The notes beneath the pieces were generated by a model that worked only from the letters and a program-made list of their open reading frames with translations, searched no databases and was not told the origin of the DNA. DNA of 64,000 nucleotides from Desulfurococcales archaeon (GTDB lineage Archaea > Thermoproteota > Thermoprotei_A > Sulfolobales > Fervidicoccaceae). The stretch spans positions 1 through 64,000 of the forward strand of contig WYEQ01000002.1 in NCBI GenBank assembly GCA_009904015.1. The letters are read 5' to 3'. A program made the translations under genes and the position numbers. Shown one piece after another: positions 1 to 8,900 of the stretch (the first letter of the stretch is position 1; each line of letters begins with the position of its first letter).

Positions 1-947
1 GCCGTCTTCCTGAAGTCGCCGGCCGCGTACCACGCTGCTCTCGGGCAGTTCTCGTGAACGGTGGGGCCAAATATGAACTTGGGCCTAGCGAACTCGTCAA
101 GCTCGGGGAGCGGCATTAACCCCTTTACCCACAGCACCAGGTTAGCTACTGTTTTAAGTATGCCGTTTCCGTTGGCCGGGCATCCCGGGACAGCCACGGC
201 TGGCCTGCAGTTAGCCTGACCGGGCGCTGTCGGCACGCACTCTCCATCAATAAATCTCCTGAACGGCTCAGCCTCCGGTAGGAGGTGCACGAGTCCCTTA
301 TGGCCTCTTCTCTTATCATCAAAGAACCCCACGTTGCCTGTCGGTGATTTGCCGTATCCGCTGGGGAACTTATCGAAGTAGTCGAAGCCCATTCTCCTAA
401 AGTAGTCCTTCTCCCACACATAATTACCGGCGAAGCCGCCGTAGGAGGCGCAGTTGCCAACCGAGACAAAGGCAACAGCCCTTGGCAACAGCCTTCTCAT
501 CCACTCCAAGCACGTGATTGGCTTACCGTTCTCCTCCCCGACAAAGCAGAACATATCGCTTCCGGGCGGCGCGCCCGCCTTCTCGTCGGGCGGAACAGCG
601 CCCTCCAGCACAAGCACAAAGGGGTCCAGCCTACCAGCGGCGGCTAGGTGGAGAACCTCTAGAGCTCTCTCCCCCCACTCCGGCATAACGACGTGCTGGA
701 ACCTGAGGGCCACGGTGCCCGGCGGGACAACGTGGCTCTTCCCTAGCAACACCTGTATAAGGTCAGGGTCCGTTGCCTGAATAGCTGACTCGGTATCACC
801 ATCACAGGCAGCAGCCTCGAACCAAATAATGTTTATTGCACCGCTCGCAACGGTCTCAGCGGCCGTCCTTATAGCTTTATCCCAATTAATAGAGGCTAGG
901 AGAGCCGTTGTCAAGCCGGCCTTAATGAGAGTTCTACGATCAATCAA
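1..947 (-). CDS. [NiFe] hydrogenase small subunit, Tat-exported, partial
   Basis: Electron-transfer subunit of a membrane-side uptake [NiFe] hydrogenase; the C-terminus lies beyond the left edge. Start is TTG at 947, directly after an in-frame TAA (950-948), so nothing longer is possible. The N-terminus has a twin-arginine signal (DRRTLIKAGL, residues 3-12) and a hydrophobic stretch. Cluster ligands are recognisable: Cys48 in WFEAAACDGD, then NCASYGGF, then VPGCPANGNG for the proximal cluster, and HENC for the distal cluster. The second Cys of the usual CxxC at the proximal cluster is replaced by Asp51 (read directly at 797-795). A Cys-to-Asp exchange at this place is known from actinobacterial-type (group 1h) enzymes. 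HypF at the other end of the window would serve maturation of the partner large subunit, which is presumably to the left. Confidence 0.93.
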   Translation of the reverse strand, partial: MIDRRTLIKAGLTTALLASINWDKAIRTAAETVASGAINIIWFEAAACDGDTESAIQATDPDLIQVLLGKSHVVPPGTVALRFQHVVMPEWGERALEVLHLAAAGRLDPFVLVLEGAVPPDEKAGAPPGSDMFCFVGEENGKPITCLEWMRRLLPRAVAFVSVGNCASYGGFAGNYVWEKDYFRRMGFDYFDKFPSGYGKSPTGNVGFFDDKRRGHKGLVHLLPEAEPFRRFIDGECVPTAPGQANCRPAVAVPGCPANGNGILKTVANLVLWVKGLMPLPELDEFARPKFIFGPTVHENCPRAAWYAAGDFRKT

Positions 948-980
948 TTATAGGCACCCTTGCATTGTTTACCAAAAGAG

Positions 981-988
981 ATATAAAG
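981..988 (-). promoter_or_regulatory. TATA box of the hydrogenase gene
   Basis: CTTTATAT on the minus strand, 34 bases before the TTG start, with a short leader carrying GGGTG as ribosome-binding site. The rest of 948-1221 is very AT-rich and shows no gene. Confidence 0.45.
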
Positions 989-1221
989 GGTGGTTATATT
1001 TTAATTTTTCTTTTATTAATACAAAATATGTGATTTTATTAAATATTACTAAAAAACTAAAAATTTTTTTATTTTTTAAATAATAATAAAGCTATTTTTT
1101 GGAAATTATCTTACAATAAAATTATTGCACATATTTCGCATTTATACACACGAAATGTCTTTAACAATAATCAAGAATTAAAAAATGAGAGCATAATGTT
1201 GAACTGAACTAACAAAAATGG

Positions 1222-1298
1222 TGGTGGACCGGCCGGGATTTGAACCCGGGGCCTCTCGGGTGCAAACCGAGCGCTCTTCCAGGCTGAGCTACCGGCCC
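1222..1298 (-). tRNA. tRNA-Ala(TGC)
   Basis: On the minus strand the cloverleaf folds fully: acceptor GGGCCGG/CCGGTCC contains the G3-U70 pair that marks tRNA-Ala, anticodon stem CTCGG/CCGAG with loop TTTGCAC gives anticodon TGC, and the T arm is CCGGGTTCAAATCCCGG. The discriminator A and CCA are encoded (CCA at 1224-1222). No intron. Confidence 0.96.
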
Positions 1299-1473
1299 TC
1301 AGAAACATTTTCTGGCAACGAGTTTTTTAATTTTTTCTCATGGTGCGATTAGTGTTTGCCTCGCGAAACTCTGAAGACACGTACGTATGTGGATTCTATA
1401 TTAATGTCTTTTTTCTGAATTCTGAATGTCTTGCTGGAAGTTGACAAGAGCTGTATTGAGGTTTGGTTAAGCT

Positions 1474-2760
1474 GTGAGAAGGCAGTGGTTTTTGAGGTGG
1501 GATTTAAAGGAAAACGTGCCAATCGTGTCTCCCAGCGGGGAGGGCTGGGTTCTGAGGAACGACTTCTGGCTTATGAGTTCATGGGAGAAGATGCGTGTGG
1601 AGGAATTCGTCGAGAAGTTCTTTGGAGTTAAGGCCTCGCTGGGCAGTAGGTTCCTGGTTGCTCACAAAATGCCGAGCTGGGAGCCGGGGATTGATTATGC
1701 CTCCGAGATTTACGGTGAGGGAGCTAAGCTAGGCTTACTTATTCACAGGGTAGATAAGGATGCATGGGCTGTTGAGGGAACGGGTGCCCTCGCTAGCATT
1801 CTTGAAGGAATAGGGGCAGCCGTTAATGAAATCAGGGAGAGTGAAGCGGTTAGTAGGAGGCTTAAGGGCAAGAAGATAAAGATAGATACTGGTAAATGTG
1901 CGGACTACTGCCTGGTTAAGGCCGGGGACTACGTCGGCTTCGCCAAGAAAACTGCTGATAACAGCTACAAGATTAAGGACCTAGCTAGAAAGGGGTTCAG
2001 GCTTCTTGGCGAGCCTGCTGCTAGCTCCCTCCTCAATAAGAACATGGATGTTCTGGAAAAAATGGCTGATGAGGCCAAGAGCTTCATAAGAAGAGTTTCT
2101 GAGAAGTACGGGCAGAATGAAGTACCTGTTGCTTACAGCGGGGGAGCCGACTCGACCGCCCTTTTATCCCTCGCCGTCGAGGCTCTTGGAGGGGAGAGAG
2201 TCATCGCCGTGTACACAGATACGGGCATGGAGTTCCCGGAGACAATTGCTTACGCTGAATCTGTAGCGGCCAGGCTCGGGGTAAGGCTCGTTGTTCTCAA
2301 AAGCATCTATGACCCAATATCGGAAATCAGGAGAAGAGGCATCATGAGCGTTGAGAACAGGTGGTGCACAAGGCTCCTGAAGCTCGAGGCCCTCAAAAAG
2401 TTCTACAGAGAAGGAGGTTACAGAGTCTACCTCGATGGAGCGAGAGCATATGAAAGCTCACTGAGAGAGAAGACTCCCAGGCTATCAGAGAATCCGTACA
2501 TAAAGGAGGTCGCGAGGGCTCTCCCAATAAGGGATTGGCCCCGCATGCTGGTTCAGCTTTACTTGATGTGGAGGGGGATCCCCCCTAACCCATTGTACGA
2601 TGAGGGGTTAACAAGAATAGGCTGTATGGTTTGCCCAGCTATGATGAACTATGAGTTAAAGCTATCGTACGCTAGAAACAGGAGTTTCCATGAAGCAGTT
2701 ATGAATTCAGCTGGGTTGAGCCCAGAAGAGTACCTATCAATGAGGTGGAAGGGCCGTTAA
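1474..2760 (+). CDS. PAPS-reductase-family protein (adenine nucleotide alpha hydrolase)
   Basis: 428 residues. The C-terminal half is a phosphoadenosine-phosphosulfate reductase-type PP-loop domain: SGGADSTAL at residues 222-230, YTDTGMEFPET, and cysteines C298 (NRWCTRLLK) and C384/C387 (GCMVCPA) that could hold a cluster as in APS/PAPS reductases. The N-terminal 200 residues form the extra PUA-like region usual for archaeal members (inferred from length and position). Start GTG 1474 follows an in-frame TAA at 1468 and has GAGGT 11 bases before. The real substrate of these archaeal proteins is not settled; sulfate reduction or RNA sulfur transfer are both possible. No sulfate-assimilation gene is next to it. 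It stands alone between the tRNA and the reductase operon. Confidence 0.8.
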   Translation: MRRQWFLRWDLKENVPIVSPSGEGWVLRNDFWLMSSWEKMRVEEFVEKFFGVKASLGSRFLVAHKMPSWEPGIDYASEIYGEGAKLGLLIHRVDKDAWAVEGTGALASILEGIGAAVNEIRESEAVSRRLKGKKIKIDTGKCADYCLVKAGDYVGFAKKTADNSYKIKDLARKGFRLLGEPAASSLLNKNMDVLEKMADEAKSFIRRVSEKYGQNEVPVAYSGGADSTALLSLAVEALGGERVIAVYTDTGMEFPETIAYAESVAARLGVRLVVLKSIYDPISEIRRRGIMSVENRWCTRLLKLEALKKFYREGGYRVYLDGARAYESSLREKTPRLSENPYIKEVARALPIRDWPRMLVQLYLMWRGIPPNPLYDEGLTRIGCMVCPAMMNYELKLSYARNRSFHEAVMNSAGLSPEEYLSMRWKGR

Positions 2761-2932
2761 CCAGACCAAAAGAACTAATATGTTCACTGACGTGTTCCCA
2801 GGAGCTCTGGCAAAGCAGACTTAGCCGTTATTCAAAACTCCCCGTTTTCTTAGCATCAGCGCATTACAGCTAGTTCATTCGTGTGCAATGTTTAAATAAA
2901 AGTTATTCTAGCTTTTATTCAGGTTTGCCTTC

Positions 2933-3349
2933 ATGGAACGATCGCATCTCTACCTAATGTTTGCAGCTAAGCTGCTTGGAGAACCCGTTGAGGATGACTT
3001 GATTGATTTGACTGGCTGCGACTTATCAGCGCTGAAGGCATCGTTGCTTAGAAAGGATTACGATGAGGTCACCCGCTCTTTTCTCTCCAGGGCTATCAAC
3101 GAGTTTTACGAAAACTATGGCTACGAGGCAAAGTGGGAGCCCGACCACATCGCGACTATGCTCGGCTTCATGGCGCATCTTGCCAAGGACTACTCGAAGG
3201 ATAGCCTGATGATTCAGCATAGGTTCCTAAGCGTCCATGTCTTGCCATTGCTTAGGTACGCTAAGGAGATTTGCCCGGGACTAGAAACGCTAAGAATAAT
3301 TATTACTGAGGACCTAAAAGTCGTGGAGAGGTTGCTCGTTGTCGGGTAA
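2933..3349 (+). CDS. TorD/DmsD-like redox enzyme maturation chaperone
   Basis: 138 residues, all helical in appearance. It carries the family signature in its second half: EPDHIATMLGFMAHLA followed by QHRFLSVHVLPLL, matching the E-x-D-H-I...FM...L and Q...FL..H..P motifs of TorD/NarJ chaperones. These bind the Tat signal of molybdoenzymes and hold them until cofactor is inserted. It is the first gene of a run that leads to the B, C and A subunits of a molybdopterin reductase, which fits that job. A TATA-like TTTAAATAAA lies about 35-40 bases upstream. The stop overlaps the next start by 11 bases. Confidence 0.78.
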   Translation: MERSHLYLMFAAKLLGEPVEDDLIDLTGCDLSALKASLLRKDYDEVTRSFLSRAINEFYENYGYEAKWEPDHIATMLGFMAHLAKDYSKDSLMIQHRFLSVHVLPLLRYAKEICPGLETLRIIITEDLKVVERLLVVG

Positions 3350-3911
3350 AACCACAATTACCGTTGACCGCGATGTTGCCCTTAGGTTCAGCAAAGCAAC
3401 ACGTGAACATGGAATCTCGGCCTTAAGGCTAGCATCCGACTCGCTTGAGCTAACAATAGAGGCGCTTCGCTACGGATATAACCCAAGAAGATTAATGCTC
3501 TTGCTAAAAATGGCGACGTCTCTTGAAACCGAGGACGCCTTTCCCATGCCTATACATATACTGTCAAGTATCTTCGAGGAAATAGGTCTAGGCAGATACA
3601 AAATTCCATTTTACGAGGCAGGGAAGGCCCTTGGTACAACGCTGAGCGTATCCATAAAGTTCCACGAGCTCATCCAAGACCCATTAATGTTTAAACTAAT
3701 ATTACCCATTAGAAACGCAACATGTAACATCAAGTCCAGCTCCTGTGAAGTCAGCCTAGCTTTTCCGCTCTCAGCGAAGGGATTAATGGAGCTGTTCGCC
3801 AGCTACATAAGAGGCCTTCTTGATGGATACGGTATAACGAGTCACAAGGTAAATGTCAAAGAGAACATCATAGAAATATATATTGAAAACTACTCTCAAC
3901 CACAATCATGA
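3339..3911 (+). CDS. possible ribbon-helix-helix protein with unknown C-terminal domain
   Basis: 190 residues; TTG start at 3339 overlaps the chaperone gene, so both are translated from one message. The first 45 residues (KTTITVDRDVALRFSKATRE, then a helical run ending in EALRYG) have the pattern of a CopG/MetJ-type ribbon-helix-helix: a beta strand then two amphipathic helices. The remaining 140 residues are unknown to me and contain two cysteines close together (CNIKSSSC). Position just ahead of the reductase operon would suit a regulator, and a 28-bp palindrome lies downstream in the operon promoter. Function is inference; an accessory protein of the reductase is the alternative. Confidence 0.5.
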   Translation: MSGKTTITVDRDVALRFSKATREHGISALRLASDSLELTIEALRYGYNPRRLMLLLKMATSLETEDAFPMPIHILSSIFEEIGLGRYKIPFYEAGKALGTTLSVSIKFHELIQDPLMFKLILPIRNATCNIKSSSCEVSLAFPLSAKGLMELFASYIRGLLDGYGITSHKVNVKENIIEIYIENYSQPQS

Positions 3912-4040
3912 GTCCCCCGTGGGTTTATTATCATCTATTCGGCTATTGAGCTATCCATATCCATTAACAGCATAACCAGCTATAATTCTGTCAACTAGCT
4001 ATTCTTTAAGCCAGAAAATTTCTGGGGTCAGCTTTGTCTG

Positions 4041-4068
4041 ATGTTCTTTAAGCATAATTAAAGAACAT
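4041..4068 (+). promoter_or_regulatory. 11-bp perfect inverted repeat, candidate operator
   Basis: Arms ATGTTCTTTAA (4041-4051) and TTAAAGAACAT (4058-4068) around a 6-base centre. It lies 38 bases upstream of the TATA box of the reductase operon, the usual place for an archaeal activator site. Confidence 0.5.
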
Positions 4069-4105
4069 TAAATGTAATTATTGTTAACTATTCTTCTTAA
4101 CTAAC

Positions 4106-4113
4106 TTTTTATA
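4106..4113 (+). promoter_or_regulatory. TATA box of the reductase operon
   Basis: TTTTTATAA-like box 40 bases before the GTG start of the Fe-S subunit; predicts a leader of about 15 bases. The 240-base gap 3912-4152 holds only this and the palindrome. Confidence 0.45.
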
Positions 4114-4152
4114 ACACCACCACTATAGGTTTCACTTGCCTCATAATGAACA

Positions 4153-4842
4153 GTGAGGTGTACTATTATTACTGACAAGGATTCTCCGAGAAGCGGAGTT
4201 TATACTTCTAGGAGGGATGCTCTGAAGGCCGGCGCCGTCATAGCCTTGTCCATGGTTATACCCTCGGGGATTAAAGCTGAGGCCGAGGCCGGAAAGAGGT
4301 GGGCAATGTACATCGATGTCTCAAAGTGCTATGGCTGCTACGCATGCGTTACTGCTTGTGCAGCTGAGAACAACGTGCCCATCGGTGTTTTCAGGACATG
4401 GGTGGAGAGGCACGTGATCGGTGAAGGCACAACTGTTTTCGTGCCAAAGCAGTGCAACCACTGTGAGAACTCCCCCTGCGTGGCTCCATGCCCAACCGGC
4501 GCCACATATAGAACCAAAGACGGGCTTGTTCTTGTGAACGATGAGCTCTGCATAGGCTGTGGAGCGTGTATACAGGCATGCCCATACGGAGCAAGATTCT
4601 TCAACACAGTTAAAGGCGTTGTTGATAAATGTACTTTCTGTAACCACAGGATTTACAACGGTAAGCTCCCGGCCTGCGTCGAGGCTTGTCCTACTGGAGC
4701 GAGGGTGTTCGGCGACCTGAACGACCCATCATCGCCTATAGCTAACCTAGTGAGCAAAGGGTCTTCTCAGAGACTGAAGACCTGGACCGGAGCCGAGCCG
4801 ATGATATTTTATAGAGATCTCCCCTCGGAGGCGAACAGGTGA
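4153..4842 (+). CDS. ttrB: Fe-S electron-transfer subunit of a molybdopterin reductase (TtrB-like)
   Basis: 229 residues of the DmsB/NrfC/TtrB family: four [4Fe-4S] cysteine blocks, CYGCYACVTAC, CNHCENSPCVAPC, CIGCGACIQAC and CTFC...CVEAC. It passes electrons from the membrane anchor to the catalytic subunit. A twin-arginine motif SRRDALKAG (about residues 19-27) precedes a hydrophobic stretch. The start is uncertain: GTG 4153 gives the longest form, but the only good ribosome-binding site (GAGGTG, 4155-4160) lies inside it and would place initiation at an ATT near 4165-4168. Gene order B-C-A is that of tetrathionate reductase (ttrBCA) rather than phs/psr (A-B-C). Confidence 0.85.
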   Translation: MRCTIITDKDSPRSGVYTSRRDALKAGAVIALSMVIPSGIKAEAEAGKRWAMYIDVSKCYGCYACVTACAAENNVPIGVFRTWVERHVIGEGTTVFVPKQCNHCENSPCVAPCPTGATYRTKDGLVLVNDELCIGCGACIQACPYGARFFNTVKGVVDKCTFCNHRIYNGKLPACVEACPTGARVFGDLNDPSSPIANLVSKGSSQRLKTWTGAEPMIFYRDLPSEANR

Positions 4843-5957
4843 TGTATCCCTACGGGTACATGTACCCAAATGAGTATGCTGAGCCAATAGTATGGTTGCC
4901 GACGCTATTTGCCTACTCGCTACTAATATCAGGCGCTGATTTACTAATCCTCGCTCTCCTAGCATTTCTCTTCAACAAACTTAGGAAGGCCATGCCCATG
5001 TTACTAACGCTTGGCTTAGCCTTTTTCACAGTCGTGTTGCTCGGACCACTCGCTGATTTAAGAAACCCCGATAGAGCTACCCTGCTATTCTCAAATGCGC
5101 AGATCGTTCCCTCTGAGCAACATCCGGGAACATCTATGATAGCGCTGATGGGAGGATTAATGTGGCCTCTTGGATGGGTCCTAGCGCTTCTCTTCATTCT
5201 CCTATACTTCTCGTACCCCATGCATCTCAAGTACCTAGCTACCAGAAACCCCCTCTACAAGGTTCTATCACTTGGCGTATCTACGCCTGAGCGGTTCAGA
5301 GCTATTAAGCCCGTGATGAAGTTGGTAGCCGCGATTGCCTTGGTACCGCTTGCCTTCTGGTCAATTTACCCGGCCACGCTTTTCGTCATGCAGACAGAGC
5401 TTTTTGCCTGGAGAAACTGGACTTTACTACCAATAATGTACTTCGCCGATGTCTTTGTGACCGCTACAGCCGCCGCGATACTAGCTGCATGGATATCTGG
5501 CCGAAGCAGGCTGCAGCAATTAGATGTTGCATCCCTGATAACGATTCATGGTGGAGGCGCCGTATCGGTTGCTGCCATACTTGTCATACAGCTATGGTAC
5601 TGGAAGAACGTCTTCGGCACAACAGATTACTACGCTTCTCTAGCACCGCTAATTAGATGGAGCTACGTGGCCATAGGGCTATTTTTACTGACCTTCGCGC
5701 TATCGCTAGTATCAATGAGATATCTATCGCTATCCATAATCATTCCCTTCACGGGCTTCGCTGCAACCGTAGTTAACAAATGGAACGCGATAATAAGAGC
5801 ACAGGAGATCGTGAGGTCAGGCATGACTTACTTACAACCTACTTACAACCTATCCCCCGAGCTAATGGTCATGGTTGGAATAATTTCTGCCGGAGTTTTC
5901 CTAGCCATTGTTCTCACATCTATTTTCCCTCTCGAGGTGAAAAACCATGACTACTAG
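4842..5957 (+). CDS. ttrC: NrfD/PsrC-type membrane anchor (TtrC-like)
   Basis: 371 residues with eight or nine strongly hydrophobic segments, the pattern of the NrfD/PsrC/TtrC quinol-oxidising anchor. ATG 4842 overlaps the stop of the Fe-S gene (TGATG) and is preceded by GGAGG and AGG; GTG 4839 is a weaker alternative. It contains no haem-binding pattern that I can see. It would oxidise membrane quinol and feed the outward-facing B and A subunits. Stop overlaps the next start by 11 bases. Confidence 0.82.
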   Translation: MYPYGYMYPNEYAEPIVWLPTLFAYSLLISGADLLILALLAFLFNKLRKAMPMLLTLGLAFFTVVLLGPLADLRNPDRATLLFSNAQIVPSEQHPGTSMIALMGGLMWPLGWVLALLFILLYFSYPMHLKYLATRNPLYKVLSLGVSTPERFRAIKPVMKLVAAIALVPLAFWSIYPATLFVMQTELFAWRNWTLLPIMYFADVFVTATAAAILAAWISGRSRLQQLDVASLITIHGGGAVSVAAILVIQLWYWKNVFGTTDYYASLAPLIRWSYVAIGLFLLTFALSLVSMRYLSLSIIIPFTGFAATVVNKWNAIIRAQEIVRSGMTYLQPTYNLSPELMVMVGIISAGVFLAIVLTSIFPLEVKNHDY

Positions 5958-8900
5958 GAGAACCTATCTTAAGGCCCTGGCAGCCGCGGCCGCCCTCGGC
6001 GTGGCCGCCGCCGGGTACTGGCCCGTTATAGAAAAAATAATAAGGCCGAAGAGAATGCCTTACACTCCTGACCCTCAGTCCGGAGCAGATGTTCGATACG
6101 TAAGGTCGGTCTGCCTTGGATGCAACGTTAGGTGCGGCATAACCGCGCGTGTAGTTAGGCATGGTGATGTGGAGGTAATTGAGAAGATAATAGGCAATCC
6201 GTATCACCCATACAATAGGGCTGTTTCCTTTGATAAACAAATAAAAAGGTACGAACAACTAGCTTATGACACGCCTGTATCAAAAACGCTTGACAGCTCC
6301 GATGGAGTCACTTTCTCAGGTACGCTGTGCCCGAAAGGCCAGTCAGGCATATACTACGTCTATGACCCCTACAGAGTGCTCAAGCCACTCAAGAGGGCAG
6401 GCCCTAGAGGAAGTGGTAAATGGAAGACGATTAGCTGGGAGGAGCTTATTAAATGCATAGTTGATGGATGCACAATCGAGGAAACAGGGGAAAGAATACC
6501 CGGGATAAGAGACCTGTTCACCTACGGTGTTCTAAAGCAAGCCGGCTTCGAGGACCCAAACTCCGTGTTATCAGATATGAAAAAAGACGTCGATGACTTA
6601 ATGAAAATAGCTGCCGACACGAAGACTACCTACGATGACTTGGTTAATGCTATTGAGGAGTTTAAAGCGAAGTGGTCTAAAATCCTAGGCGAGAAAGGGT
6701 TAAAGCTAGAGGATGTGCTGATAGACCCCAATAGGCCTGACCTTGGCCCCAAGGCAAACATGTTAGTTTGGTTCAGAGGCAGAGGGCAGGACAACGCCGA
6801 CGTATTCTATAGGAGATGGGTGCGATCCCTGGGCTCTGTTAACTGGCTGCGACACACATCCTCGTGCCAGCTGGGGTACTACGCTGGGAACAGGATTTGG
6901 TGCGGAACTTATGATTTGCAGGCCGATGCCGATGGCGCTAGGGTAATAATAGGGGCCGGCTGGTCCATGGGCAGACTTCATCCAGGAGCCACAGGACAGG
7001 GCGCGATGATAGAAAAGGCATGTGAGGGTGAGCTTAAGCTATACTACGTTAACCCAGTAGCCCCAAGGACAAACTGTCATGGAAACATCATCTGGATTCC
7101 AATAAAGCCTGGAGAAGACGCGGCACTAGCGTTCGCCGCTATCAGATGGATGCTGGAGAACAAGAGATACAACGCTGATTTCCTCGCGATACCAAGCCTA
7201 GACGCCGCAAATAAGCTAGGCTACCAAGTTCATACCAACGCGACGTGGCTAGTGATAGTGGAAGGCCCCAGAGCTGGCGAGTACCTCAAGGCAAGAGACC
7301 TAGGCTTAGCTGATACAGATGACCAAGTAGTATATGTTGGCAACGACCAGTTCGCTATTTACAAGGATGTTGAGAACGCCGAGCTGCTGTATTCCGGCAA
7401 GATTAAACTAAAAAGCGGGGATGAAGTGCTCGTTAAAACAGCCTTCCAGATACTATACGATGAGGCCTTCAGCAAATCATTCGATGAGTGGCTAGAGCTG
7501 GCCAGCCCATATCCAAGGGACACCTCTGAGTTCATGGATTATGTAGAGAAGGTCATACAGATGGTCAAGGACTTCGCCGACGCCGCGCCAAGAGCAGGAA
7601 CAGTTATACATAGAGGAGTCGGGATGCATCCAAACGGCGAGTACGCTGTCTGGGCCTACAGAGTGCTGGACACCCTCATAGCTAACTTCCACATGAAAGG
7701 AGACATGCTTAGCAGGCCTTCAACGACTTCCTACAACTCCTATCTATACAATGTGAGCGACTCCGGGTTCGGCGAACCAGTCAGGTGGGGACCACCGATT
7801 GATAGACACGGTGTTGATTACGCTTCAACGCTCGAGTACTGGCTGAGGGTCAAAAAAGCTATAAAGGAGGGCAAAAGCGGCGAGGAAGCGGTGAAAGCCG
7901 CCTTCCCAACAAAAAGACCATGGTACCCATTCACGCCGGAGGAATCCTACACCGAGGCATTTGCTGGGATAGCTGAAGCCTATCCATACCCAATAAGAGC
8001 TCTATTCTTGTACTATGCTAATCCAGTACTAGCAGTGAATTATGGCGTTAAGTTCATTGAGGTACTAAAGGACACAACAAAAATACCTCTTTTCGTCGCG
8101 GTGACAACGACAATCAATGAGACGTTCCTCTACGCTGACCTAATAGTCCCTGACACGACCTATCTTGAGACCGGCACGAACGGTGTTCAATTTTTATACG
8201 CGCCCGGGAGAGGGGTAGTTCGAGCTGAGGGTTGGAGAAGCCCGGTAATCATGCCTCTAACCATGATGATAGGAACGTGTCCCAATGGCCACCCAAGATA
8301 CGCGTCTATGTGGGAACTCTTAATTGACCTGGGCAAAGCTATGGGCATGCCCGGCTACGGCGACAAGGCTATCCCGGGCGTAAAGGGAAGAAAGTACGAA
8401 GGACAGTGGTTCTCGATGCATTGCTTCTGGGAGTACATACTCAGGGTATTCGCTAATGCAGGAGCGCACGCTAAGGACCTGAAGCTCATACCCGAGAGCG
8501 TGCCAGAGGAGGATGTTTTGTTCGTTGAGAGGAACTATCCAATAGCCAGGTTCAAGGACATTATTGCTCCGGATGAGTGGAGATACGCTGCATATGGCTT
8601 GGCGAGAGGAGGGGTGTTCACGAGATACGAGGACTCTTTTGATAGCCGTGGATACTCGAAGCGTAGCGTGCCCGGGGACAGGCAGCTTAGGCTTTGGTAC
8701 GATAAGCTAGCAAAGACCAGAAACTCGGTTACAGGAGAAAAGTTCTATGGAGGACCAAAATACTTCCCACAATCATTGTATGCGCCTGTCAGCAAGGAGG
8801 CGCAGAAAACCTTTATTGGGCCGGCCATAAGGCAGCTGTATAATGAGAAGGACTGGCCGTTTATTTTAGTCATACACACCGGGCCAATCTATACCAAGCA

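Noticed and set aside
454-1083. Plus-strand open frames across the hydrogenase gene
   Set aside because: They are mirror frames of the minus-strand hydrogenase gene, whose motifs and Tat signal are unmistakable.
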